From: Candidatus Electrothrix communis
GTDB lineage: Bacteria > Desulfobacterota > Desulfobulbia > Desulfobulbales > Desulfobulbaceae
Assembly (NCBI GenBank): GCA_030644725.1
Contig: CP130629.1
Span: forward strand, 3,673,501-3,737,500
Direction of reading: 5' to 3'
Length of the DNA: 64,000 nucleotides
Within the stretch, counting starts at the first letter, position 1, and every line of letters starts with the position of its first letter. The position numbers were made by a program, and so were the translations under genes. Shown piece after piece: positions 17,796-27,369 of the stretch. The notes beneath the pieces are model-generated. The model was not told where the DNA came from. It searched no databases and saw nothing but the letters and a program-made list of their open reading frames with translations.

Positions 17796-20700
17796 GTGAT
17801 TTTGAGTGATTTGACACATAACAGCGCAGAGAAGTTGGTTCGGCTTGTTCGGTACTTGCGTGCATTATCGACAATTAACACCAAGACTGTCCGTACACTG
17901 GAACGATATAACAGGTTGTTTTGGTTGCCCGTTGACGCCGGTGTTGTCAGCGGCGAACAGGATCAGTCCGACGATTCTCTCTGGATTGAAGTCAAAAGGA
18001 CGGAAAAACCGCCGTTGCCTCCGCCTCCTGAACGATGCAGTAAGTGGATTGAAAAGGAGAGCTTGGACAATCTTGATGCAGTTCCAGAACTGCGTCTTCC
18101 GGTTGAGTTTGCGCACACAACCTCGGCTATGCTCAAGGCGCAGGGGGAGGAGACGTTTTATGCGGATACCCTTGCCCGAAGAGAGCAACAATGGCAAGAC
18201 TATATCGAGCAGCAGTGGAAACCTTGGCGGGAACGCTGTCGACGTGTTCTCTCTCATGAGAAGATTTATACCGACCTGTTTCTCCTGTATCAGGAGCAGC
18301 AAAAGCTCGGAGAGCAATACGAACTGCTCCTCTGTTTCGGCCTCTTAACCTGGGAAACCCCGAACCGGGAAAATGTCCAGCGGCATCTTCTTGTCACGGA
18401 AGCGACCATCTCCTTTGATCCGACCTCGAAAAGACTGGCCGTTTATCGGACCTCACCGAGCCTAAGGGTTGAGCTGGATATGCTTTCCTTGGAGGAACAG
18501 CCTCAGGATGCTCATAAAATTATTCAAGACTGTAACCGGGCATTAGAGGGAAATCTTCGTAAGAAAAAGAAGGTTGATGCAGCCCTTGCTACTCTTGCCC
18601 AGGCTCTATTCACAGATCCTCTAGGGCAATACCTTCCTGATTGCCTTCAGTCGAATGGAAATACAACGACATCACAGCCGGTTATTGCCTATACTCCGGC
18701 CTTGATCATGAGAAAGCGTTCCATGCATCCTCTGGAACATTTTCTCGATAAGATTGAGGAGCAGTGTATCCCCGGCAAAAAAATACCGGAAGAGTTTCTT
18801 AATCTCTGCGAAATCTTACCGGAGAGTTTACCGGAGGAAATAAAGAGCGGGCTGAAAGAACCGGCGGAAGATCAGGCACAGAATCAGGCTGAGGACATAA
18901 TATTTTTCCCCCTCCCCTCCAACCGAGAACAACGTCGGATAGTCGAAAAACTCAAAGAGAACAAAGGGGTGCTCGTGCAGGGGCCTCCTGGGAGCGGTAA
19001 GTCGCACACTATCGTTAATCTTATCTGTCATCTGCTGGCCCAGGGAAAACGGGTGTTGATAACAGCGCAAACCACCAGGGCTTTACAGGTGCTCCATGAT
19101 TTATTGCCTGAAAATATTCGCCCCCTTTGTTTCAATGCAGCTGAGCAAGGCAGGAAAGAGCAGGCAGACCTGGAACAAAAGATCTGGGACATTTTGACAG
19201 CGGAGAAAACTCGGCAAACAGGAGAGGACGATCATATTCGGGAGCTGGAAGAGCGTATTCGGGAAAAACAAGAGGCTAGGCAATCCACCGAGAAAAAGAT
19301 TCTGGATCTGCGTGAGCGGGAAACCCGGCAGTATACGGTAGGCCAAGGGCATTATTCTGGAACAGCTGCTCAGATTGCCGAACAGCTGCGAAAAGAGGAG
19401 TCCGCTTTTTCCTGGTTTACAGATACGATTTCTCTTGATATGCCCCTACCTTGGTCTGGCGAACAACTCCTTTTTCTCCGCAGATATCTGCGGACAACCG
19501 ACTTGGGAGGAGAGAAAAAACTGATTGGAAAAGAATTGCCTCAACTTGAGAAGCAATTTCCTGTTCATAAGGTGCTGGAGGCCTTTGAAAAAGAAGAACA
19601 GGCCCGTCAGGCTGCGGTTCTTGGGAAACAGCGCCTCCAGAGCGGGCAGGGCAGGGTGCTTTTTCAGGCAGGCAAAGCAGACCGAAAGGCTGTTGAAGCA
19701 GTTCGAGATCAGCTTGCTGATTTTACAGAGACTGTGCGGGAATTAAAGCGACGCCCTATGCCTTGGATTAAACCGGCTGTTTATGATGTGCTTTGCGGAC
19801 GCAGCGGTGTCTGGCAAAATTTATTGCAACTCTCACAGGAGGCTTTGCAAGGTGTCCCCAAACTGATTGATCGGATTGATACCTTAGAAATTGATATTTC
19901 TTGGGAGATCAATCGGAAAAAACTCCTGCAGGATGCGTTGGCCCTGAAAAAGCATTTTAAGGAAGGCGGTCGGGCTGGCAAATGGATTTTTAAACCAGAA
20001 ATTGTCCGAAAACATGGCAGCTTGCTCAGTCAGCTCAGGGTGGATGGTCAGCCATGCAACACCGTGGATGCTTTGTGGAAGCTTGTTGATTATCTCCTGG
20101 TTGATCGCAAACTCTATTATGTTTGGCATCTCTGGGAGGAAAGAGCTGAACGGAGCACCGGTCATCTCTCCTTGCAATGTGCTGAGATTAAAGAGCTCCT
20201 GCAAACCCTGCAACAGGTTCTTTCTCTCCATGAGAAACGAAAACTTCTCGAAGAAAGAATTGGTTCGATCAATGGCCTGAATATGCCGGACTGGTCGGAT
20301 GCCGCTGCTGTCCAGAGCGTGCTGGAGGACTGTCAGGCTGTTCTTGCCCGCCTTGATTTTCTTTGGCTTGGCTCTTCAATAGCCCATGCTCAGAAGGCAC
20401 TTTCTGTCTTTACCCAACGGAACAATGCTCATCCGATAACAAAACTGGTCATCAAAAGTCTGCAAAAGAGAGATATTGAGACCTATCAGCAACTTTTTAC
20501 AGAGATTGAAGAACTCAAGGTCAAGAGCGGCGAGCTTGCCGAGAAGAACCGCTTGCTGGATGAATTGGTTGATATCGCACCGCATCTGGCCGCGCAATTG
20601 AGAAACTGTCAGGACAGGGCCGAATGGGCGGATCGCCTGGGGCAGCTTGAGCAGGCTTGGGCTTGGGCACAGGCGAAACATTGGCTTTATGCATTTCTTG

Positions 20701-22250
20701 CGAACGACTTGGAAAGCCTTCATCGGCATAGTCAGCGGCTTGCGCTGGAGATTCGGGAAGAGCTTTCTGCGCTGACAGCGGCCAAGGCCTGGCAACATTT
20801 CTTTCGCGGCATAACTGCCCGGCAACATCAGCACATGGTGGCCTGGCAGCAGGCTATGAAGAAATTCGGTAAAGGGACAGGAAAACATGCGCAGACCCAT
20901 AAAGAGAATGCCCGTCGTCATCTCAAGGCATGTCGAACCGCTGTCCCGGTCTGGATTATGCCGCTCCATCGTGTGTATGAAACCGTACCTGTTGAGCCCG
21001 GATTTTTTGATCTTGTCATTGTTGATGAGGCATCACAATGTGGACCGGAGGCCTTGCCCCTGCTTTATCTCGGCAAACAAATCCTTGCGGCGGGTGATGA
21101 TAAGCAGATCAGCCCGGAGGCTGTGGGGATAAACCGTGAACATGTGCAGCAGCACATGCAGGATTACCTTTTTGACTTCGATCATGCTGATTCCTTTGAT
21201 GTGGATTCCAGTCTTTTTGATCATGGTCTCCTGCGCTTTGGCAATCGAGTTGTTTTGCAGGAACATTTTCGTTGTATGCCGGAGATTATTCACTTCAGTA
21301 ATACGCATTTTTATCAGGACGATCCTCTGGTGCCTCTTCGTCAGTATCTGCCGAACCGACTTGAACCCCTCAAGGCTGTTCTGGTCAAAAACGGATTTCG
21401 GCAGCGACAGGGGCAACGGGTTATTAACCAGGAGGAGGCTGAAGCCTTGGTTGCAACCATAGCGCAATGCTGTGCGGAAGAACGCTATCAGGGAAAAACA
21501 ATGGGTGTTATCGTTCTTCAGGGAACAGCGCAGGCCTATCTTATTGAAGAATTATTGATCAGGGCTCTTGGTATAGAGGAAATGGGTCGGCGAAAGCTTC
21601 TTTGTGGCAATTCCTCTAGCTTTCAAGGCGGTGAGCGTGATATTGTTTTTCTGAGTATGGTGACCGCTCCTGAGCAAAAAATCAGAGCCCTGACCAAGGC
21701 GTCGGAACAACAGAAGTTTAATGTGGCCGCCAGCCGGGCACGGGAACAGATGTGGCTCTTTCACTCTGTTCAGGAAAAACATCTGCGCCCTGAATGCTTA
21801 CGATTTAAGCTTCTGAAGCATTTTCATCGTTCGGTTGTTCAGCGTGTTGGCCTGGATTTGAGAGCACAGGAGGAGGTACGTGCGGCATCGCAACGGGTTA
21901 ACAGGGCTGTGGAGAATCCTCCTGTACCGTTTCTGAGCTGGTTGGAAGTGGATATGGTCCTGCATCTTGGGGAGATGGGGTACAGGATTATTCCCCAATA
22001 TACCTTTGCCAGCAGAAATATCGACTTGGTTATCCAAGGGCGGCAGGCCCAGCTTGCTGTTGAATGCGACAGTGATCAATGGCAGGGACCGGAACAGTAT
22101 ACCGCTGATCTGAAGCAGCAGGAAAAATTGGAAAGATGCGGGTGGCAGGTTTTCAGAATTCGGGCGAGCCGCTATTATGCAGATCCGGGCAAGGCTTTGG
22201 AGCCGCTTATACAGTTGCTTGAGCAGCTGAAAATTTTGCCGGGGTCTTGA
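17796..22250 (+). CDS. Large SF1 helicase with C-terminal Vsr/DUF559-like nuclease domain (defence candidate)
   Basis: A 1484-residue protein. An N-terminal region of about 380 residues precedes Walker A (GVLVQGPPGSGKSHTIVN, near residue 400). A long helical insert follows, rich in Glu, Lys and Gln. The Walker B/DEAA-like box is DLVIVDEASQCGPEA (near residue 1070), then AAGDDKQISP, SSSFQGGERDIVFLSMV and NVAASRAREQMW, the motif V/VI set of Upf1-like SF1 helicases. The last 90 residues (IDLVIQGRQAQLAVECDSDQW) have the D...ExD layout of a PD-(D/E)XK or Vsr-like nuclease. A large helicase with a terminal nuclease resembles the DUF4011-helicase-Vsr defence class, though I cannot confirm a DUF4011 domain. 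The start is a GTG; TTG alternatives exist nearby. Confidence 0.82.
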   Translation: MILSDLTHNSAEKLVRLVRYLRALSTINTKTVRTLERYNRLFWLPVDAGVVSGEQDQSDDSLWIEVKRTEKPPLPPPPERCSKWIEKESLDNLDAVPELRLPVEFAHTTSAMLKAQGEETFYADTLARREQQWQDYIEQQWKPWRERCRRVLSHEKIYTDLFLLYQEQQKLGEQYELLLCFGLLTWETPNRENVQRHLLVTEATISFDPTSKRLAVYRTSPSLRVELDMLSLEEQPQDAHKIIQDCNRALEGNLRKKKKVDAALATLAQALFTDPLGQYLPDCLQSNGNTTTSQPVIAYTPALIMRKRSMHPLEHFLDKIEEQCIPGKKIPEEFLNLCEILPESLPEEIKSGLKEPAEDQAQNQAEDIIFFPLPSNREQRRIVEKLKENKGVLVQGPPGSGKSHTIVNLICHLLAQGKRVLITAQTTRALQVLHDLLPENIRPLCFNAAEQGRKEQADLEQKIWDILTAEKTRQTGEDDHIRELEERIREKQEARQSTEKKILDLRERETRQYTVGQGHYSGTAAQIAEQLRKEESAFSWFTDTISLDMPLPWSGEQLLFLRRYLRTTDLGGEKKLIGKELPQLEKQFPVHKVLEAFEKEEQARQAAVLGKQRLQSGQGRVLFQAGKADRKAVEAVRDQLADFTETVRELKRRPMPWIKPAVYDVLCGRSGVWQNLLQLSQEALQGVPKLIDRIDTLEIDISWEINRKKLLQDALALKKHFKEGGRAGKWIFKPEIVRKHGSLLSQLRVDGQPCNTVDALWKLVDYLLVDRKLYYVWHLWEERAERSTGHLSLQCAEIKELLQTLQQVLSLHEKRKLLEERIGSINGLNMPDWSDAAAVQSVLEDCQAVLARLDFLWLGSSIAHAQKALSVFTQRNNAHPITKLVIKSLQKRDIETYQQLFTEIEELKVKSGELAEKNRLLDELVDIAPHLAAQLRNCQDRAEWADRLGQLEQAWAWAQAKHWLYAFLANDLESLHRHSQRLALEIREELSALTAAKAWQHFFRGITARQHQHMVAWQQAMKKFGKGTGKHAQTHKENARRHLKACRTAVPVWIMPLHRVYETVPVEPGFFDLVIVDEASQCGPEALPLLYLGKQILAAGDDKQISPEAVGINREHVQQHMQDYLFDFDHADSFDVDSSLFDHGLLRFGNRVVLQEHFRCMPEIIHFSNTHFYQDDPLVPLRQYLPNRLEPLKAVLVKNGFRQRQGQRVINQEEAEALVATIAQCCAEERYQGKTMGVIVLQGTAQAYLIEELLIRALGIEEMGRRKLLCGNSSSFQGGERDIVFLSMVTAPEQKIRALTKASEQQKFNVAASRAREQMWLFHSVQEKHLRPECLRFKLLKHFHRSVVQRVGLDLRAQEEVRAASQRVNRAVENPPVPFLSWLEVDMVLHLGEMGYRIIPQYTFASRNIDLVIQGRQAQLAVECDSDQWQGPEQYTADLKQQEKLERCGWQVFRIRASRYYADPGKALEPLIQLLEQLKILPGS

Positions 22251-22380
22251 CTTGGTGTGTAAGCGGGTAAGTGTTTCCGATGAAAAATGTCTTTCTCGGC
22301 TCATCAAGCTTTTCGGGCAGATAAGAGTTCGTTTTTATCTGTAATTTTTTCATTGATAACGATTGATTAAAGAGAATTGT

Positions 22381-22812
22381 ATGGATAAGTTGACAAGGGA
22401 AGCCCATGAACATGGCAAGATTTTAGAGTCGATGGTTTTTTTTGAGAAATTTCTCAAGACCATTACCAGTGAAGATGCTGAGAATTATACCGTGCATCTG
22501 CACCAATTCTCAGATGAATACATTGTTCAACACTTTAAGTTTGAGGAGCAGGAAATTTTTCCCTTTATTTTCCAAAAGGGCTCTTCAGAAGAAAGAAAAT
22601 TTATTGAGGAGCTTCTGGAGGATCATGAGCAGATATTAGTTTCTCTGGAAAATTTTAAGGAGATTATTTCGTTGTATGATTCTCAACCGCCGACCAAAGA
22701 GCAGGTCAAGAAAATCATCAAGGCTAGCGAGGCGGTTATCAGCCAGATTCTTGTTCATGCGCGAAAAGAGGATAAAAGGCTTTTTCCTTTGCTGACAAGA
22801 TATGAGGTGTAG
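22381..22812 (+). CDS. Hemerythrin-like protein
   Basis: A 143-residue four-helix protein of the hemerythrin/HHE family, which binds a di-iron site. Ligand-bearing motifs are visible: H14-E-H-G at helix 1, HFKFEEQEIFP in the middle, LLEDHEQIL, and HARKEDKRLFPLL at the end. The ATG at 22381 follows AAAGAG; a TTG 18 bases earlier is less likely. In anaerobes these proteins bind oxygen or nitric oxide or serve as iron-linked sensors. It stands alone downstream of the helicase gene. Confidence 0.85.
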   Translation: MDKLTREAHEHGKILESMVFFEKFLKTITSEDAENYTVHLHQFSDEYIVQHFKFEEQEIFPFIFQKGSSEERKFIEELLEDHEQILVSLENFKEIISLYDSQPPTKEQVKKIIKASEAVISQILVHARKEDKRLFPLLTRYEV

Positions 22813-23079
22813 CGTACAGCCATGATGCCTGCAATTTATTGCCCGCCTTGTTCTCCCCGAAAATTGGGGGAAAGATCACGTTTTTTTTCGTGAATTATTT
22901 AGGTCCTGTCCCCTAAAGCTTATAACTCTGATAACTTTCTTAGAGAACAATATTATTGTTGCAGGAATAGTTATTGCTCAGGTCTTGGTTTATGGCCTGC
23001 ATTACCTCTATGAAGCGAAGTTTTTCCTCTGCGCTCATGACGATATAGCATATATAGGGGACGTAGCACTATTTATCGA

Positions 23080-24300
23080 TCATCTTGATCCCCCCAGTAA
23101 AGAATGCGCCTTTTCCAACACCCCAATCAGTTCTTCAACGGGTATTCCTGCCTGCTCCGCAACACCTCCTAGATCATACCGCCGAGCGGCGACCCCGTTA
23201 AGCCCCGGTACCCAGGGCATATCCTGCCCAAGCATTCTATAACGACGGCGGGAAAATTCCAGCAGGTCCCAGCCACGGGCCAAATTATACAGCCATAAAA
23301 TCAGACCGATATTGATATAGCCCGGTGTCTGCTGCCAAGCAGGAAAGCTTTGCCAGAGGGCATCAGGCCGAGAGTGGCCGGTGGCCACCTCCATGAGTTG
23401 TTCCCATTGCTGATAGATGCCCTGAACGGTCTCCCGATCATCCAGAAGGGTCAGGGCATTGAGGTGATCGTCAAAATCACTGAGTTGGGCCGCACCAACA
23501 CTGATAGTATGAATTTCAGGACGTTGCAGACAGGAGAGGTCATTAAACTGGATAGGTGTGAGCGGAGCGCAGATTTCTTTAAGGCATTCCGGGGGACTTT
23601 GCAACATTCCTCCCTTATCGGTGGGGCTGATGATGAACACACCCATATTTTGAGCAGCAGCTGCTTCCAGCGCAGGTGTATTGCGCTGGTAGACTGTGTA
23701 CCAATGCAGGTTCATATAATCAAATCCGTCATTTTCTCGGTGGGCAATGCCCTTAAGGAGTATTTCCACATCGCCATGTCCTGAGAAGCCCACCCAATCT
23801 ACTTTTCCCTGGGCCTGAAGTTTGCGGGCTGCGGCAAGACAACCGCCGGGCCTGCATATTTGCCACAGGCTGTGATGATTATTCAGGCCGTGCAGAGCCA
23901 GGAGATCAACCCGTTTTTGCCCTAACCTATCAAGTGAGTCCAGTACGTTGGCCGTAAATACTTCCGGATCATCTTCAGGTCGTACCTTGGTTTGGAGAAG
24001 AAAAGAATTGCGTTCGTAACGATCCAAGATTGAGGCCAGTTGACGTTCAGATGTCCCGTAATTACGGGCTGTTTCAAGATGGGTCATGCCGAGACTCAGG
24101 GCCTTGTCCACCAAGCAGGCCAGATCCCTCTGTCCTGAGTCGGGAATTTGATCAAGGGGGATATTTTGCGGAGAATATCTGGAGCGCATCAGCCCGAGGG
24201 AGAGTACCGGCATTTTTAACCCGGTCTTGCCGAATGTTGTGGTGGGGACCGTTGGAGAAACAGGAGGTTCGGTTCGATTTGCGGAGATTTCTTTTTGCAT
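23080..24300 (-). CDS. Aldo/keto reductase
   Basis: A 406-residue NAD(P)H-dependent oxidoreductase of the aldo/keto reductase superfamily. The barrel begins TTFGKTGLKMPVLSLGLMR. The catalytic tyrosine is in ETARNYGTSER, the lysine in LLQTKVRPEDD, and the histidine in LLALHGLNN. The C-terminal 120 residues (from TGYIN-like PGYINIGLILWLYNLARG) extend beyond the barrel and match the longer subgroup of this superfamily, sometimes with a ferredoxin-like tail; here no cluster cysteines are seen. It is divergently oriented from purB. The substrate is unknown. Confidence 0.82.
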   Translation of the reverse strand: MQKEISANRTEPPVSPTVPTTTFGKTGLKMPVLSLGLMRSRYSPQNIPLDQIPDSGQRDLACLVDKALSLGMTHLETARNYGTSERQLASILDRYERNSFLLQTKVRPEDDPEVFTANVLDSLDRLGQKRVDLLALHGLNNHHSLWQICRPGGCLAAARKLQAQGKVDWVGFSGHGDVEILLKGIAHRENDGFDYMNLHWYTVYQRNTPALEAAAAQNMGVFIISPTDKGGMLQSPPECLKEICAPLTPIQFNDLSCLQRPEIHTISVGAAQLSDFDDHLNALTLLDDRETVQGIYQQWEQLMEVATGHSRPDALWQSFPAWQQTPGYINIGLILWLYNLARGWDLLEFSRRRYRMLGQDMPWVPGLNGVAARRYDLGGVAEQAGIPVEELIGVLEKAHSLLGGSR

Positions 24301-24465
24301 TATTTCGTTTTGATTTATAGTCGGGTTTGGTGTCGGGAAGCGTTAGTAACGTGACTTTAAGAGAAGTTTTTCAACGAATACGTTGCAATTTGTTTGAATG
24401 ATGAGGTAACCTCAATTATTGTCTTTTGTCCTTAACTATTGCCGATCAATGAAAAAATACCAAGC

Positions 24466-25926
24466 ATGAATATGAATACATGTACACCGAACAGCCATAT
24501 AGTTGATTCCAGATTTTACAGCGGCGGCTATACAACCGTCGAGGCCCGTCGAATTTTCTGTGACCTCCGCCGGTATCAGCACTGGCTTGATGTGGAAGCG
24601 GCCTTGGCCCAGGGTCAGGCCGAATTGGGCATTATTCCCAATTCAGCTGCTGAAAATATCCAGCAGAATGCCCGGATCTGCCTGCTTGATCTTAATGGAA
24701 TCCGCCAAGGCTTGCAACTCACCAATCATTCATTGATGCCTCTGCTTGAGGCTCTGCGCAAGGTCTGCGATAAAGAGGCTGGCCAGTTTATCCATTTCGG
24801 GGCCACGACCCAGGACATTCAGGACACGGCCCAAGTTTTGGAGCTCCGCAATGTATTTTCTGTTGTGGAACGTGATCTGCATAAAATTATCAGCCTGCTC
24901 ATTCAGCGGGCCCAGCAGTACCGGGATTTAGTAACCATAGGTCGAACCCACTGCCAGCATGCCTTGCCCATGACTATGGGGCTGAAGATGGCAGGTTGGC
25001 TTGATGAGGTCTGGCGGAATCTTGAACGACTTGAGCAGGTGAAGGAGCGGCTCTTGGTCAGCCAGCTCTTTGGCGGTGTTGGCACAATGGATGCCTTCGG
25101 CGAAAAGGCCTTGCCCTTGCTGGAAATATTTTCCGCCAAGTTGGGCCTTGCTGTCCCCAATGTAGCCTGGCATGCCTCCCGTGACCGCTTTGCCGAATTT
25201 CTTTCTTTGCTGGCCATGATCAGCGGTTCCCTTGCTCGGGTCGCCGATGAAATCCGCTGTTTGGCCCGTAATGAGATTCATGAGATGGAAGAGCCCTTTC
25301 ATATGGGCAAAATCGGCAGCAGTACCATGCCCCATAAAAGAAATCCGGAGCTCTGCGAACAGGTGGTGGTTCTCTCTAAACTGATTACCTCCAATGTCTC
25401 CTTGGGGTATGAGGGGTTGATCTGTGAACATGAGCGGGATTATCGCTCGGTTCGTTTGGAATGGGTCGCCCTGACGGACAGCTCTCTCTATACCTGTGGC
25501 CTGCTGGCCTTGATGAAGGATATCCTTGCTGATATGACCGTTCATGAGCAGAGGGTTCGCAGCAATGTGCTCCAGGCTGCTCCGCTGATTTCAACTGAGG
25601 CCCTGATGTTTTTCCTGGGGGAGGCTATCGGTAAGCAGAATGCTCATACCCTGGTCTATGAGGCATCCATGCAGACGGTTGAGACGGGAAAACCCGTGCT
25701 TGATATTCTTATGGAGAATTCAGATATAGCTGCTAATTTTAGCAGGGAGGAAATTGAGCAGGCCATAGCTCCAGAAAAACATGTTGGCATGTCCCGAGAA
25801 CTCACTGACCAGACAATTGCTTTTGTTGAAACCCGGATGCGAGATCGGGAAACACCAGCAGAGGGTGCGGCATGTTGTCCCTTATGCACGGAGCTGGAAG
25901 GGTGTATGTGCGTGACTGTGGGATAG
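24466..25926 (+). CDS. purB: Adenylosuccinate lyase
   Basis: PurB cleaves adenylosuccinate and SAICAR in purine synthesis. The fumarase/aspartase superfamily signature is present (GSSTMPHKRNPELCEQ). So are THCQHALPMTMG and the TTQDIQDT segment near residue 110. I prefer the ATG at 24466 (MNMNTCTPNS), giving 486 residues; a TTG at 24439 is the alternative. The C-terminus carries an unusual cysteine-rich tail (CCPLCTELEGCMCV). A second, diverged copy of the last 275 bases lies 1 kb downstream, so this gene marks the left edge of an inserted segment. Confidence 0.88.
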   Translation: MNMNTCTPNSHIVDSRFYSGGYTTVEARRIFCDLRRYQHWLDVEAALAQGQAELGIIPNSAAENIQQNARICLLDLNGIRQGLQLTNHSLMPLLEALRKVCDKEAGQFIHFGATTQDIQDTAQVLELRNVFSVVERDLHKIISLLIQRAQQYRDLVTIGRTHCQHALPMTMGLKMAGWLDEVWRNLERLEQVKERLLVSQLFGGVGTMDAFGEKALPLLEIFSAKLGLAVPNVAWHASRDRFAEFLSLLAMISGSLARVADEIRCLARNEIHEMEEPFHMGKIGSSTMPHKRNPELCEQVVVLSKLITSNVSLGYEGLICEHERDYRSVRLEWVALTDSSLYTCGLLALMKDILADMTVHEQRVRSNVLQAAPLISTEALMFFLGEAIGKQNAHTLVYEASMQTVETGKPVLDILMENSDIAANFSREEIEQAIAPEKHVGMSRELTDQTIAFVETRMRDRETPAEGAACCPLCTELEGCMCVTVG

Positions 25927-26119
25927 GCCGGGATGATGGCGTGCTGCTTCCTTCTGATGTCGTATCTGCCTAGTCGGAGAATGAGCAAGTGTTTGAGTCT
26001 GGATTCGTATTGCGGTTCGATGAAAATTACCGGCGTGTTTTGCTGAATTGATCTGCAAGAAGAAGGACAAGGAGGTCAAGCGGGTTTAGCTCTCGGCTTC
26101 TCAAATCGAAAAACATCTA

Positions 26120-26269
26120 ATGGATTCAAATATGATTTTGACAATTATTGATGTTCTTGACTGTGCGGTAAAAGTTGGCCTTGGATCTGCGATAACAGCA
26201 CTTTCTGGATATTTCGTATTAAAAAGAAATCAATCTTTTAAGTTCCCCCCTGAAAAATATGGTGGATAA
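26120..26269 (+). CDS. Small hypothetical protein in the purB insertion
   Basis: A 49-residue reading frame with one probable membrane segment (VGLGSAITALSGYFVLK) and a hydrophilic tail (FKFPPEKYGG). It lies between purB and its duplicated 3' end. There is no recognised family and no strong ribosome-binding site. I include it because its composition is protein-like. Confidence 0.35.
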   Translation: MDSNMILTIIDVLDCAVKVGLGSAITALSGYFVLKRNQSFKFPPEKYGG

Positions 26270-26336
26270 TTGTGGCGAGACGAATGATAAAACGCTCTTA
26301 GTTGAGCAATTGGGGTCAATCAAAAAGAGAAATTAA

Positions 26337-26796
26337 GTGGCTGACAAGAAATGTCCAAATTGTGGTTTATGGAATATAGAAGATGTACAACGATGCGATT
26401 GTGGATATGAGATTTTCCAATCTTGATGAATATAATAAAAAAATATCTGGACAAGAAAAAACACTTATGATTCGAAAATGGATTGCGGACTTTCTTGTTG
26501 GCTTCTTGGGATGGTTCCTAACAGCAAATATCGTTTTTCTATGTATTATTATTGTTGGTTTAATAGGGAATCTTGATATCGAAGATCATGCCTTTCTATA
26601 CACGTTTGGAATCACAACGTTAATTATACTGCACTTTTTGTTTTTTATAGAGAAAGATAAATTCGCATATGGGATTGGAATTATTGCTGCTGTTGTGACA
26701 AATGCTATAGGATGGTGGGCTATTTTTAATTTTCATGAGTTATGGCTCTCAATAATCCCTCTTCCTTTGGGATTTGTAATTATTTTTAGAATTTAA
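26337..26796 (+). pseudogene. Zinc-ribbon membrane protein, apparently frameshifted
   Basis: A GTG at 26337 opens a 29-residue zinc-ribbon (MADKKCPNCGLWNIEDVQRC then DCGYEIFQS) ending in TGA at 26426. The next frame, open from 26383 to 26796, continues as a helical linker (DEYNKKISGQEKTL) and four hydrophobic segments (e.g. FLVGFLGWFLTANIVFLCII). Small CPNCG...CDCGY ribbons fused to membrane helices are a common architecture, so one gene with a +1 shift near 26420 is the simplest reading. The region is AT-rich and sits between purB and its duplicated tail. It may be a true frameshift or a sequence error; alternatively the 137-residue frame is translated on its own. Confidence 0.5.
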
Positions 26797-26915
26797 CCCC
26801 CCTCATAGAGTTCTAACTCAACTTTCTGAGTTGGTTAACCTGTCGTTATATCGATAAAGACGAACCTGATTGCCACTTTTTAAGGAATTGGATTGGGGTC
26901 AGAGCCCAATTACTC

Positions 26916-27191
26916 CTTGTCTATGAGGCGTCTATGCAGAACGTTGAGACGGGAAAACCCGTGCTTGATATTCTTATGGAGAATTCAGATATAGCTGCGA
27001 ATTTCAGCAGGGAGGAGATTGAGCAGGCCATTGCACCGGAAAAACATGTGGGTATGTCCCGAGAGCTCACTGAGCAAACAATTGCCTTTGTTGAAACACG
27101 TATGCGGGATCGGGAGACACCGGCGGAGGATGCAGCATGTTGTCCCTTATGCACGGAGCTGGAGGGGTGTATGTGTGTAGCTGCCAGGTAA
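26916..27191 (+). pseudogene. purB: Duplicated, diverged 3' fragment of purB
   Basis: This encodes only the last ~90 residues of adenylosuccinate lyase (from VYEASMQNVETGKPVLDILM to the CCPLCTELEGCMCV tail). Compared by eye with purB 25650-25926 it is roughly 89 percent identical, with most changes at third codon positions. It has no start codon or upstream part of the gene. The conserved protein sequence says that both copies evolved as working genes before one was truncated, so this looks like a second allele brought in or left behind by recombination, rather than a recent local duplication. Confidence 0.85.
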
Positions 27192-27262
27192 CCGGGGTGG
27201 GTCTCTTGGACTTAAATATTTTTTTGAGAAGGCTTTTTTTGTTAATTTATACTGTAAGATCC

Positions 27263-27290
27263 TTGACATTTTCATGATAAAGGTTAAATA
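27263..27290 (+). promoter_or_regulatory. Probable sigma-70 promoter of the riboswitch-led gene
   Basis: TTGACA, a 16-base spacer and TAAATA lie 80 bases upstream of the structured leader and face the small secreted protein gene. Confidence 0.5.
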
Positions 27291-27369
27291 GAAAAAACTT
27301 TAGCCAAATTGAAGTCTATTCTATGACATGTTCTTTGAGGTGACATACTTTCTGGATGATGCGGAACCA

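Noticed and set aside
22940-23038. A 32-residue minus-strand frame (MSAEEKLRFIEVMQAINQDL...) resembling the start of an addiction-module antitoxin
   Set aside because: Too short, no ribosome-binding site and no toxin neighbour. It may be a relic, but cannot be supported.
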